A DNA stretch of 16,953 bases from Acidobacteriota bacterium (GCA_003224075.1 QHYF01000071.1:1-16953); one strand, 5' to 3'; counted from the first letter of the stretch, positions 7,201 to 14,899 are shown. Notes: generated by a model from the letters alone, not told the origin. A program made the numbers and translations.

Positions 7201-9057
7201 ATGCCCGACACCGTTCCTGTAGCGGGTGAAGTGGTTCTCGAAGTCGTCTCTCCGGACGGCGCGCGCCGCTATGTCCGCATCACGCAAACTCCATTTTTGA
7301 TCGGACGCGGCGCCGAAACCGGGAACCATTTGCAGCTCTCTGATCGCCGGATTTCCCGCAACTGCGCGGCGGTGGTGATCGAAGCCAACCGCTTCTATCT
7401 TGAAGATCGCGGCCAGCGCCGCGGTCTCTTCGTCAACGGCGAAAAAGTGGAGAGCCGCGAGCTCCAGGACCGGGACACCATCAACTTCGGCCTCGACGAT
7501 TCTTACGAGATCATCTTTCGCTCCGCGAGCAGTTCAGACGACGAATCGATTCCGCAGCTTCTCTCGCGTATCGAGCACATCACCAGTTCCGAGCCCACCG
7601 GCGGCGGCCTGCGCAAACTGAACCTTCTGCTGGAAGCCACCTCGCTCCTTCATTCGCAGCTTCCGATCGATTCTGTTCTTGGCACGATGCTGGATCACGC
7701 CGTCTCCGTCACCGACGCCGACCGCGGCTTGCTCCTCGAAGTCGATGCCGCCGGCGCGCTGAAAGTAAGACTCGCGCGCCGCAGCGGCGGCCTCCGCCTT
7801 CCGCCGGAAAGCCTCACGCCCAGCCAGACCGCCATCCAGTTGGCGCTCAAACAGCAGTCTCCGGTGATCACCGAAGACCTGGCGCAAGCCGACTTCGATT
7901 TGCAAGCGGCGCAGAGCATCGTCGCGCAGCGTCTCCGCGCGGTTGTGGTGATTCCTCTTCGCGCCATGTCCCGCGCGAACACGCAGGAGTCCATGATCAA
8001 CATCAAGCGCGGCGAACTCCTCGGCGTTCTCTATCTGGATTCGCGGCGCCCCGCGGCCTTCTCTAAGTTGGACCGGCAGATCCTGGACGCTCTCGCGGGA
8101 GACGCCGCCAGCATTCTCGACAATGCCCGCCTCGTCGAGCGCGAGCGCGAGCGCCAGCGCCTCGAGGAGCAAATTAACATTGCCCGGAACATCCAGCAGG
8201 CGCTGCTCCCGCGCAATTTCCCCGATCACCCGCACTTTGCCGTGACCGGCATCAATTCCCCGTGCTTGTCGGTGGGAGGCGACTATTTCGACGTCTTTCC
8301 GCTCAGCGATAGGCGCACCGCCTTTCTCATTGCCGACGTTTCCGGCAAAGGACTTGGCGCCGCTCTTCTTACCACCATGCTTCAGGGCGCGCTCTCCGGC
8401 ATGACTCTGGGCACGGATCCCGCGCGCGTCTTCAACCATGTGAATCGTTTTCTTTGCGATCACTCGGAGGTCGGGCGCTACGCCACGATGTTCTTCGGCA
8501 TCCTCGATCACGACGGCCATCTGGAATTCATCAACGCTGGCCACCCTTCGCCTTTCCTGATCCGCCGTGGCGTCGCCGAAGAAGCCTTCACCGAAGGTTC
8601 CTTTCCCGTCGGCTTGGTTCCCGAAGCCGAATACTGCGCCGCCTGCCTCAAGCTGGAGCCCGGCGACACGCTCGTCCTTTTCAGCGATGGTGTGACCGAG
8701 GCCATGGATCCCGATGACCAGCTCTTTGGCGTCCCTCGACTCAAGCAACTTCTGACCGGCCAGACGGAATGTCCGCTCGAGCAGCTCCAGAAGTGCATTC
8801 TTGAATCCGTGGAGAATTTCACGCGCGGCGCTCACCAGGCCGACGACCTCACCCTGCTCATCGTGCGTTACCGCGCCACCGCGGCCGCGGCCACAACGGA
8901 CACTGACCTTTCGCAGTCCGCTTCGTCGCGATCCTCTGTCTCCGCAGCTGCCACCCCCGCTTCCGCATCCGCGACGGGCTCTCCCTCTTCTGATTCTGCC
9001 GCTCCTTCCGCATCGCCTTCGGTTCCCGCGTCAGCACAGGCGTCCGTCTCGAGTTGA
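7201..9057 (+). CDS. FHA-GAF-SpoIIE/PP2C serine phosphatase signalling protein
   Basis: This 618-residue soluble regulator has three domains. Residues about 24-107 are an FHA domain, which normally binds phosphothreonine (IGRG at 34-37, VNG at 78-80). Its usual S-x-x-H motif reads S52-R-N-C55, so the structural histidine is replaced by cysteine. Residues about 150-310 are a GAF-like sensor domain (SVTDADRGLLLE...GELLGVLYLDSR). A charged helical linker (312-330) leads to a SpoIIE-type PP2C phosphatase at 330-558. The phosphatase has a full set of metal-binding aspartates: GGDYFD (D361, D364), ADVSGKG (D379), FSDGVTEA (D496) and DDLTLL (D548, D549). Such phosphatases usually act on anti-sigma-factor antagonists, as RsbU does, but no such partner is encoded nearby. 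About 60 residues rich in Ser, Ala and Pro end the protein. The ATG at 7201 starts the recognisable sequence; the frame also opens at a GTG at 7171 that overlaps the promoter candidate. Confidence 0.9.
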   Translation: MPDTVPVAGEVVLEVVSPDGARRYVRITQTPFLIGRGAETGNHLQLSDRRISRNCAAVVIEANRFYLEDRGQRRGLFVNGEKVESRELQDRDTINFGLDDSYEIIFRSASSSDDESIPQLLSRIEHITSSEPTGGGLRKLNLLLEATSLLHSQLPIDSVLGTMLDHAVSVTDADRGLLLEVDAAGALKVRLARRSGGLRLPPESLTPSQTAIQLALKQQSPVITEDLAQADFDLQAAQSIVAQRLRAVVVIPLRAMSRANTQESMINIKRGELLGVLYLDSRRPAAFSKLDRQILDALAGDAASILDNARLVERERERQRLEEQINIARNIQQALLPRNFPDHPHFAVTGINSPCLSVGGDYFDVFPLSDRRTAFLIADVSGKGLGAALLTTMLQGALSGMTLGTDPARVFNHVNRFLCDHSEVGRYATMFFGILDHDGHLEFINAGHPSPFLIRRGVAEEAFTEGSFPVGLVPEAEYCAACLKLEPGDTLVLFSDGVTEAMDPDDQLFGVPRLKQLLTGQTECPLEQLQKCILESVENFTRGAHQADDLTLLIVRYRATAAAATTDTDLSQSASSRSSVSAAATPASASATGSPSSDSAAPSASPSVPASAQASVSS

Positions 9058-9111
9058 TGGCTGGGCGTTTGTTTCAAGACCGTTGCGATCGTTATGCCCT
9101 TCGAAAGAGAA

Positions 9112-9148
9112 GGGGCGAAGGCCGTGGTCATCGGCCCTCGCCCCGTTT
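9112..9148. terminator. Hairpin terminator between convergent genes
   Basis: GGGGCGA (9112-9118) and GGCCG (9120-9124) pair with CGGCC (9132-9136) and TCGCCCC (9138-9144), giving a 12-base-pair stem with one A-C mismatch and a 7-base loop. A short GTTT follows on the + strand; on the - strand the flank reads TTCTCTTT. It sits between the phosphatase stop (9057) and the end of the convergent gene (9182) and probably serves both. Confidence 0.65.
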
Positions 9149-9181
9149 CGACTTCGAGGAAATCTTTCTGTAAGTTGGGCC

Positions 9182-9727
9182 TTACACGCCCACTTCCTTG
9201 AGATCGTCCTTGGCTTGCTGCTCGGCGTTCTTCGCTTCTCCCTTTGCCTTGGCGTCCGGTTTCAGCGCATGAATCGCCTTGGTCAGGCTCAAAGCTTTCT
9301 CGCCTGCGCCGGTGCATCCAGACAGGTCAGCGCCGGTCAGCACGCCCGTCACATCGGCGCGCAGGCAATTGAAATCCAATCCAAGGTTATGGCTTGCGTG
9401 CAGCGCGGCCACACATTCATTCAATGCCGTAAACGGGGCGCATGCATCCGTGGCATTAGCGTTGGCCGCCAACAGTCCCCGCGCCTGTAATTTGGGAGTG
9501 AGCTTCTTCTCGATTTCGCTTCTGCTGGCGTTCGCATCGGTGGAACTCTTGTCTTTCTTGACCCACTTGATGGGATTAAGCGAGTGCGAACTATGCGAGG
9601 ATTGCGTCGTTGCGCCTGCCGCGCCAGCGCCTGCGGGACCTTGCGCGGCGGCGCGATCCGCACCTACGGTCAGAAACAGGGAGAGACCCAAGGCCAAAAA
9701 TACAACCAGGAACCATTGCTTTTTCAT
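9182..9727 (-). CDS. Small exported four-cysteine protein, function unknown
   Basis: This protein has 181 residues. Residues 1-28 are a signal peptide with a KK start, a hydrophobic core (FLVVFLALGLSLFLTVG) and a likely cut after RAAA. A low-complexity Gly/Ala/Ser/His stretch (29-50) is followed by LNPIKWVKKDK and a helical region. Four cysteines (C96, C105, C121, C138) sit in a compact segment and could form two disulphides in the periplasm. The C-terminal 30 residues are Ala/Lys/Glu-rich and probably helical. I recognise no named domain; the NPIKWVKK block seems familiar from Acidobacteriota exported proteins, but that is memory, not a search. The start is supported by GAGGGG about eight bases upstream on the - strand. 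The gene is convergent with the phosphatase and shares its terminator. Confidence 0.78.
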   Translation of the reverse strand: MKKQWFLVVFLALGLSLFLTVGADRAAAQGPAGAGAAGATTQSSHSSHSLNPIKWVKKDKSSTDANASRSEIEKKLTPKLQARGLLAANANATDACAPFTALNECVAALHASHNLGLDFNCLRADVTGVLTGADLSGCTGAGEKALSLTKAIHALKPDAKAKGEAKNAEQQAKDDLKEVGV

Positions 9728-10000
9728 TTTCTTCCCCTCTGTCGAGCGCTTTGCGATGAGACGTGAGGCAGCCGGACGCGGCCTCTGTCCCAGTAAGCCA
9801 CAGGATTTGCGTGGAGAAGAAGACTCGAAAGCAGGGTACTACCCCAATCGGTCACGCTGGCCGTTCGAACAGGTGCCCTCGTTCGAGCACCGATTCCTGT
9901 CAAGTTGTTCCAAGGAAGCTGTGCTATTCGAACACGAGTGCCGCTCGAATGAACATATTGCAGTTTTTTCAGCAATTTCGTAATGCTGTCCGAAAACAGT
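9728..10000. other. Non-coding stretch between two minus-strand genes
   Basis: These 273 bases hold no convincing gene; a 234-codon + strand frame runs through here but is mainly the shadow of the four-cysteine gene. The stretch must contain the promoter of that gene and the 3' end of the zinc-ribbon transcript. It also holds two related TTCGAA copies (listed separately) and the small inverted repeat CTGT-TTTCGG-ACAG in - strand reading near 9986-9999. No -35/-10 pair is convincing. Confidence 0.45.
9864..9956. repeat. Two imperfect copies of a TTCGAACA...GTGCC...TCGA motif, 63 bases apart
   Basis: Copy one starts with TTCGAACA at 9864 and runs through GGTGCCCTCGTTCGA. Copy two starts with TTCGAACA at 9927 and runs through CGAGTGCCGCTCGAA. 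Each has a TTCGAA palindrome at one end and a second TCGA about 16 bases later. The 63-base spacing is six helical turns. They could be paired operator sites for the - strand four-cysteine gene or remnants of a local duplication. Confidence 0.4.
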
Positions 10001-10339
10001 TCAAGACCTAACGCGCAGAAAAAGGCCGTAGAGCGTCAGCCCCAGGCCGCCCAGGAATAGCAACGGCGAAAGATAGCTAGTGACAAAAGGGACCACCTGC
10101 ACGGGTGGTTTCAGCGGCGCAGCATACCCGGCTGCGAAATAATAAATCACCGCCGCAAGAAGCATGTAGAGGAGTCCGCGGCGAATCTGCTGGCGCCCGT
10201 TGGAGCCCGAACGGCGAGACGCGCGCCTCTCGGGAACCATCTCGCGACAATACGGGCATTGCGTCAGATGCACGGCGATAGCCTTCCCGCAGTAGACGCA
10301 CCTTCGCTTGTCACCGGGTTGATTTGCAGTAGCGGCCAT
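10001..10339 (-). CDS. Zinc-ribbon membrane protein, two transmembrane segments
   Basis: This is a 112-residue protein. Near the N-terminus CVYC (C14, C17) and CPYC (C28, C31) make a four-cysteine zinc ribbon, followed by an arginine-rich stretch (39-54). Two hydrophobic segments follow at about 56-74 and 88-108, so the protein is probably anchored in the inner membrane with the zinc ribbon in the cytoplasm by the positive-inside rule. I cannot give a function; small zinc-ribbon membrane proteins are common and mostly uncharacterised. The ATG at 10339 is favoured because GGAG lies five bases upstream on the - strand. An in-frame ATG at 10357 would add six residues but has no clear ribosome binding site. 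It lies 175 bases downstream of the exporter operon in the same direction and could be read from it, though the gap suggests its own promoter. Confidence 0.75.
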   Translation of the reverse strand: MAATANQPGDKRRCVYCGKAIAVHLTQCPYCREMVPERRASRRSGSNGRQQIRRGLLYMLLAAVIYYFAAGYAAPLKPPVQVVPFVTSYLSPLLFLGGLGLTLYGLFLRVRS

Positions 10340-10447
10340 CCCAGCTCCGAACACCATTCTATGCCAGGCTGGGCTGAGACGGCGGGATCGTCAAGAGAGT
10401 TGGTGACGAAGAGTAAATCGCCAATTGGTAATGACCGTTAAATGGGT

Positions 10448-10457
10448 GGGTATACCC
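10448..10457. repeat. Perfect 10-base palindrome GGGTATACCC
   Basis: GGGTATACCC at 10448-10457 is a perfect palindrome without a loop, lying between the end of the exporter operon (10514) and the start of the zinc-ribbon gene (10339). It has no T-run and is too tight for a hairpin terminator. A protein binding site ahead of the zinc-ribbon gene is conceivable. Confidence 0.3.
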
Positions 10458-10513
10458 CCGCGTGCCGTCGTGGGAGCGAGGTTCCTGCAGGTCTGCGATG
10501 CGAATTCCTAAGA

Positions 10514-11647
10514 CTACAGTTCGCGGAGGGCGGATGCCACGGGACGCTGCGCGGCGCGAATGGCCGGGGGCATGCCGCCGAGGACACCCATGACCAGAGC
10601 GAAGAGCACGCCCATCCAAAGAAGATCAAAGGTGATCTTGAAGGCGAAGGCCAGGTTGGAAAAAGTCTGAAAATTCATGGTGCTGGTGGTCAGGCCGTTG
10701 AGGGGCAGAACGGCGAGGCAGCCTATGACTCCGCCGGTGAAGGAAATCAGCAGTGCCTCGACGAGAAAAGAAAAGACAACCGAAGGGCCCCCGAAGCCAA
10801 GCGCGCGCATGGTGGCAATTTCGCGGCCGCGTTCGGCGACGGCGGAGTACATGGTGTTGAGAGCGCCGAAGACCGCGCCGATGGCCATGATCAACGCGAC
10901 GAACCCGCCCAGTGTGTAGTAGTCGATTTCGCGGGTTACGTCTACATTCAAACGCGGATCGGCGGTGAGCGAGTCCTTCAATTTTTGAAGGGCAGCAGGC
11001 GAAGCGAGGTGCACGGTAACGGATTGAGAAAAAGTGTCGGGACGCTTATAGGCGCCGTTAAGGAGGTGGGCGTCGCCCCAAACTTCGGAATCGAAGGCGC
11101 TGCCGCCCGCGTCGAAAATGCCCACGACTTCCCAACGTGCGCTACCGAGCCAAATTGTGCTTCCCAGAGTCAAGCCCGAATAGGTCGTCTTGGCGTTTTT
11201 GCCGACGACGATTTCGGACAGACCCGGCCGAAACATGCGGCCCTCGATGATTTTGACGTTGCTGCGAATGGTAAAGACGTTAGGCGCGACACCGCGAAGC
11301 TCAACGTTGGCATCAGTGCCGGTGGAACGCAGCGGAATCGGCGCCATCAGGACCGCCTCCGGTGTTAGCAACGGGCCGTCGGCCCCACGAGCGATGCCCG
11401 GAGCATCCTGGATGATTTTGACCGAATCGAGAGAGACTCCACTGGTCATCTCGGATGTGGCACCCGCGCGGGTAATGAGCGCGTTCTCCGCGGAGCCGGA
11501 AGAAACAAGCGTGGCCCTGAATCCGCGCGCGAGCGACAACATGGCAACGAAGACACCCACGGTTCCGGCAATCCCCACCACCGCAACGATTGTGGAGGTC
11601 CAGCGAGCTCTGACGCTCCGAACGTTGTAAACGAGTGGAATCGCCAT
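10514..11647 (-). CDS. FtsX-family permease, second permease of a MacB-like ABC system
   Basis: This 377-residue inner-membrane protein has the MacB/FtsX/LolCE layout: one N-terminal membrane helix (18-40), a large periplasmic domain (about 41-245), then three C-terminal helices (247-270, 291-315, 341-360). Between helices two and three lies the family block GREIATMRALGFGG, the cytoplasmic coupling region that contacts the ATPase. In this family ATP hydrolysis drives movement in the periplasmic domain rather than classic transport through the membrane. It is the last gene of the operon and starts one base after the first permease ends; its ribosome binding site (GAGGAG) lies inside that gene, so translation is probably coupled. 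The periplasmic domain looks quite different from that of the first permease, so the pair should form a heterodimer. No clear terminator follows on the - strand. Confidence 0.88.
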   Translation of the reverse strand: MAIPLVYNVRSVRARWTSTIVAVVGIAGTVGVFVAMLSLARGFRATLVSSGSAENALITRAGATSEMTSGVSLDSVKIIQDAPGIARGADGPLLTPEAVLMAPIPLRSTGTDANVELRGVAPNVFTIRSNVKIIEGRMFRPGLSEIVVGKNAKTTYSGLTLGSTIWLGSARWEVVGIFDAGGSAFDSEVWGDAHLLNGAYKRPDTFSQSVTVHLASPAALQKLKDSLTADPRLNVDVTREIDYYTLGGFVALIMAIGAVFGALNTMYSAVAERGREIATMRALGFGGPSVVFSFLVEALLISFTGGVIGCLAVLPLNGLTTSTMNFQTFSNLAFAFKITFDLLWMGVLFALVMGVLGGMPPAIRAAQRPVASALREL

Positions 11648-11648
11648 T

Positions 11649-12797
11649 TCAGGCTCTCCTCAACGCGTTCACCACGCGCATGCGCATGGCGCCGATCCCC
11701 GGCAGCAGGCCGCTGGCAGCTCCAACAAAGAGGGCGAAAACAAGGCCAAGTGTCAGAAGCGACTTGGAAAGGATGAGCGGGGGTAGAAGGCCGGTGAGAG
11801 CCACGCCGATAACAGGGATGGCCAAGTAGGCGAGCGCCAAGCCCAGGAAGCCGCCGACGAGGGCGATGGCGACGGACTCTGCCAGGACGAAGAAAAGAAC
11901 GGCGCGTCCGGAAAAGCCGATGGCTTTCAGGACGGCCAGTTCGGAGGTGCGCTCCCGCACGGAGATCGCCATGGTGTTGCCGGTGACCAAGAGTAGCGTA
12001 AAGAAAACGACGCTGCCGATGGTGAGGATTAAGAGTTCGATGTTTCCGAACTGCTTGACGAAATACGCGGCAAAGGCGGATTCCGTCTCGGTCTTGGTCT
12101 CAAACGACGAGTTGGCAAACTTTTCGTCAATGGCCTTGGCCACGCGGACGGCGTCGTCGGGGCTATCGAGCTTGACCACGTACCAGCCGGCCGTGCTCTT
12201 GACCGCCGCGATCGCATTCTCGTCAAAGTATTTCCACTGAATCCAAAACTGGCTCTCGTCGCCACCGGGACGCTCGCTGTGATAAATGCCGTCGAGATTG
12301 AACTCCCAAGAGCTGCCGCCATAGAGAGTAGTTTTGATGGGAATGCGATCGCCAATTTTCCAATGGAAGCGTGCGGCCGTGCGGGCGCCCGCAATTGCGC
12401 CCTGGCGGTCTTTCAGGAAATTGTTCCACTGGTCGTCAGGCACCGCAAGCTCAGTCATCACCTGGCGTTGATTTTCCGGGTCGATGACAAACTGTGGAAA
12501 GAAGTTTTTTTCTTCTTGATAGACACCGCCGAACCAGTGATTGTGCGTGACGGCTTTGACGCCGGGAATGGCAAGGATTTTGTCGCGGTAGGAGATCGGC
12601 ATTAGTTGCATTAGCCCGATGCGGCTGACGACGACCAGGCGGTCCGCGCCCGCGATTTCCGTGCCGCGGCTGAAGGCGCTCTTCACAACGGCAAGAAACG
12701 TAAAGAGAACCAGAGCGATGGCGAAAGAGCCTATGGTAAGCGTGAGTCGAATCTTTTTGCGGAACAGATTGGCGAGGATCAAGCGGCTGAATTTCAT
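11649..12797 (-). CDS. FtsX-family permease, first permease of a MacB-like ABC system
   Basis: This 382-residue inner-membrane protein has one N-terminal helix (about 19-40), a periplasmic domain of roughly 210 residues, and three C-terminal helices. The coupling block is RERTSELAVLKAIGFSG, typical of FtsX-type permeases. Its periplasmic part is rich in tryptophan and tyrosine (WFGGVYQEEKNFF, QFWIQWKYFDE), unlike the second permease. The start ATG overlaps the ATPase stop codon as ATGA (12794-12797), and GGAGGT (12803-12808 on the complement) lies inside the ATPase gene, a sign of tight coupling. Together with the ATPase, the second permease and the adaptor it forms a MacAB-like or DevBCA-like envelope machine. 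The substrate is unknown; the family exports peptides, lipids, lipoproteins, glycolipids or macrolides in different bacteria. Confidence 0.88.
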   Translation of the reverse strand: MKFSRLILANLFRKKIRLTLTIGSFAIALVLFTFLAVVKSAFSRGTEIAGADRLVVVSRIGLMQLMPISYRDKILAIPGVKAVTHNHWFGGVYQEEKNFFPQFVIDPENQRQVMTELAVPDDQWNNFLKDRQGAIAGARTAARFHWKIGDRIPIKTTLYGGSSWEFNLDGIYHSERPGGDESQFWIQWKYFDENAIAAVKSTAGWYVVKLDSPDDAVRVAKAIDEKFANSSFETKTETESAFAAYFVKQFGNIELLILTIGSVVFFTLLLVTGNTMAISVRERTSELAVLKAIGFSGRAVLFFVLAESVAIALVGGFLGLALAYLAIPVIGVALTGLLPPLILSKSLLTLGLVFALFVGAASGLLPGIGAMRMRVVNALRRA

Positions 12798-13537
12798 GCA
12801 GCACCTCCGGCCATGACGCTCTCACGTGAAGTCTTGCCCTCGACGAGAACGCCTTTTTCAAGATGCAACGTTGTGTGAGCTCGCGCCGCAACGACCGGAT
12901 CGTGCGTAACCATTAGGACGGTCTTGCTGTACTTACCGACAAGCTCGTCAATGAGGGCCATGATTTCGTCCGCGCTCTTGCGGTCCAGGTCGCCGGTGGG
13001 CTCGTCGCACAGGAGAAACGTCGGGTCAGAAACAATGGCGCGGGCGATGGTGACGCGCTGCTCCTGCCCCCCGGAGAGTTGCCGGGGGTAGTGGTGCATG
13101 CGGTCGGCCAGATTGACGATGGAGAGAGCGGTTTCCACATGCTTGCGGCGGTCGGATCTGGAGAGATTGGTCAAAAGAAGCGGAAGCTCGACGTTTTGAT
13201 AGGCGGTGAGAACCGGAATCAAGTTGTACATCTGGAAGATGAAGCCGACGTGGCGGGCGCGCCAGTGGGTGAGCTTGCTGCCGGACATGTGCGTGATTTC
13301 GTCGCCGGCGACAGTGATGCTGCCGGCCGAGGGCACGTCGAGGCCGCCGAGAAGATTGAGCAAGGTGGTCTTGCCGGAGCCGCTGGGGCCCATGAAGGCC
13401 ACGAAATCGCCCTTATCCACGTCGAGATTCAGGCCCTGCAGAACCTGAATTTTCTCGCCGCCGCGGCTGTAAGTTTTGTTCAAACCGCGAACTTTGATTA
13501 GGCTGGAAGAATCGCCATTTCCATCCACTCGAATCAT
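12794..13537 (-). CDS. ABC transporter ATP-binding protein, MacB/LolD type
   Basis: This is a 247-residue cytoplasmic ATPase with every key motif intact. Walker A is GPSGSGKTT (50-58), the Q-loop glutamine is Q102 in FIFQMYNLIP, the signature is LSGGQ (154-158), Walker B is FLLCDEP (174-180) and the H-loop histidine is H212 in VTHD. The sequence IFQMYNLIPVLTAYQNVELPL is typical of the LolD/MacB/FtsE group, which powers FtsX-type permeases. The domain is free-standing, whereas MacB proper has it fused to the permease. The ATG at 13537 has GGGAG (13544-13548 on the complement) seven bases upstream and lies 12 bases after the adaptor stop. About ten extra N-terminal residues precede the usual IKVRGLNKTY start. 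Its stop overlaps the next gene. Confidence 0.93.
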   Translation of the reverse strand: MIRVDGNGDSSSLIKVRGLNKTYSRGGEKIQVLQGLNLDVDKGDFVAFMGPSGSGKTTLLNLLGGLDVPSAGSITVAGDEITHMSGSKLTHWRARHVGFIFQMYNLIPVLTAYQNVELPLLLTNLSRSDRRKHVETALSIVNLADRMHHYPRQLSGGQEQRVTIARAIVSDPTFLLCDEPTGDLDRKSADEIMALIDELVGKYSKTVLMVTHDPVVAARAHTTLHLEKGVLVEGKTSRESVMAGGAA

Positions 13538-13549
13538 GTTCAGCTCCCG

Positions 13550-14845
13550 TTAACGGATTTCGACTTTGTCACCGTCGTGCAAATTCTCAGGGCCCTTGAC
13601 GACCAGGGAGTCGCCGGGCGAAATGCCGGATAAGACTGCAACGTCAGTACCGCGATCGGTGCCCAGGCTAACCGCGCGGCGCTCGACTTTTCCATCTCGA
13701 ACCAAGAACACGAAGGAAGCACTAGAGTCGGAGCGCACGGCGCTCTTGGGTATGAAGGCCACGGCCTGAGGCGTCTTATCTTTGTCTTTATTCTTATCCT
13801 TCGCAGGCGGTTTCGGCTCTTCGAGGAAGGCGACCTTCACACCCATGTCGGGCAGAATGAAATTGTATTTATCCAAGTCCGGAATGGCGATGCGCACTTT
13901 GACGGTTGCCTTCTGGCGGTCGGCGGTGGGGATGACGGTGCGCACCTTGGCCGGAAAGGGCTTGTCCGGATAGGCGTCAAGCGTCGCCGTGACCTTCTGC
14001 CCTGGTTCAACGCGGGCGATATAGGATTCGTTGACGTCAACTTCGATTTCGTTGGACTTCATGTCGACGATGGTGGCGATGCCCGTGCGCGTAAAGCCGC
14101 CTCCCGCGGAATTCGGCGAGACCATTTCCCCGACCTGCGCATCTTTGGAAACGACGATGCCGGCGAAGGGCGCGCGAATGGTGCAATTGTCGACGGCCTG
14201 CTGGGCCACCCCGATGCGGGATTCGGAGGCAGTTACCTGTTGTCTGGCGAGCGCGATTTTCGCTTTGAGGCTGTCAACAGCGGTGCGCGCGTTGTCTAAC
14301 GCTTCCTGCGTCTGCACTCCGGCGGACTGCAAGTCCTGGGCGCGCTTGAGTTGGATGTTGGCGTTGCGAAGCTGGACTTCGTAGTCGGCAATGGCGGCCT
14401 GCGCGGCTTCCCGATCGGCTTTCGCGGCATCCAGGGCGCGCTTGACATCCAAATCGTCCAGCGTGGCGAGGAGCTGTTCCTGGGCAACGCGCGTGCCTTC
14501 ATCGAAGAAAACGCCGGTGACGCGGCCGGTGATCTTCGCCGCGATGGTGGCGCGGCGGCGGGGTGTGATGTAGCCGCTGGCGTTGAGAAGCGTTTGCGGT
14601 CCGCCGGCATCGGGTTTCGCGGCGCTGACCACTTCGACCATAGGCTTCTGGCTGCGAAAGGCAAAGGCGGCAGCGACGATGCCGGCAAAGATGACCACGG
14701 GTATCGCAGCGATCATGATGCGCCTACCCATGCCTCTGCTCTTGCGCTCCCCGTCGTGGATGCGGAGAGAGCCGAGGTCAGCTTTTGGTGTAACGCTTGG
14801 AGTCGCCATCAGCGTCTCTGTTCCTTCTGGTCGGGTACCTTCCAT
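13550..14845 (-). CDS. Periplasmic adaptor (HlyD/MacA-like membrane fusion protein)
   Basis: This 431-residue protein is the first gene of the operon. A single membrane anchor lies at about 43-63 with a basic stretch before it (RKSRGMGRRI). Two half-lipoyl motifs (GRVTGVFFDEGTRV at 108-120 and APFAGIVVSKDAQVGEMV at 225-242) flank a long coiled-coil hairpin (about 132-220), the classic membrane-fusion layout. Beta-barrel and membrane-proximal domains follow. A lysine/aspartate-rich insert (PPAKDKNKDKDKTPQ) interrupts the C-terminal part. The protein would bridge the two permeases to an outer-membrane factor, but no TolC-like gene is in the window. The first ATG (14845) has a poor ribosome binding site; an ATG at 14809 with AGAAGGA further upstream is a reasonable alternative and would remove 12 residues. 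Confidence 0.9.
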   Translation of the reverse strand: MEGTRPEGTETLMATPSVTPKADLGSLRIHDGERKSRGMGRRIMIAAIPVVIFAGIVAAAFAFRSQKPMVEVVSAAKPDAGGPQTLLNASGYITPRRRATIAAKITGRVTGVFFDEGTRVAQEQLLATLDDLDVKRALDAAKADREAAQAAIADYEVQLRNANIQLKRAQDLQSAGVQTQEALDNARTAVDSLKAKIALARQQVTASESRIGVAQQAVDNCTIRAPFAGIVVSKDAQVGEMVSPNSAGGGFTRTGIATIVDMKSNEIEVDVNESYIARVEPGQKVTATLDAYPDKPFPAKVRTVIPTADRQKATVKVRIAIPDLDKYNFILPDMGVKVAFLEEPKPPAKDKNKDKDKTPQAVAFIPKSAVRSDSSASFVFLVRDGKVERRAVSLGTDRGTDVAVLSGISPGDSLVVKGPENLHDGDKVEIR

Positions 14846-14869
14846 GTATCTTACGCGCGGAAGTTACCA

Positions 14870-14899
14870 AGAATAACAGATGATGAAAGCCGGTCTGAA
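14870..14899 (-). promoter_or_regulatory. Weak promoter candidate for the exporter operon
   Basis: On the - strand TTCAGA (14894-14899) is followed after 18 bases by TATTCT (14870-14875), the latter preceded by TG as in an extended -10. Each hexamer matches the consensus at four of six positions. It is placed correctly, just upstream of the adaptor start, but the match is modest. Confidence 0.28.

Noticed and set aside
7534..8835. Long - strand frame of 433 codons opposite the FHA-GAF-phosphatase gene
   Set aside because: The translation has no domain and a composition typical of antisense frames. The + strand has all PP2C motifs across the same bases.
9279..9983. A 234-codon + strand frame over the four-cysteine gene and the gap beyond it
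   Set aside because: It runs opposite a gene with a clear signal peptide and ribosome binding site, and its translation shows no coherent domain.
10442..11368. A 308-codon + strand frame opposite the second permease
   Set aside because: It has no domain, signal or plausible ribosome binding site; the - strand FtsX-type permease explains the region.
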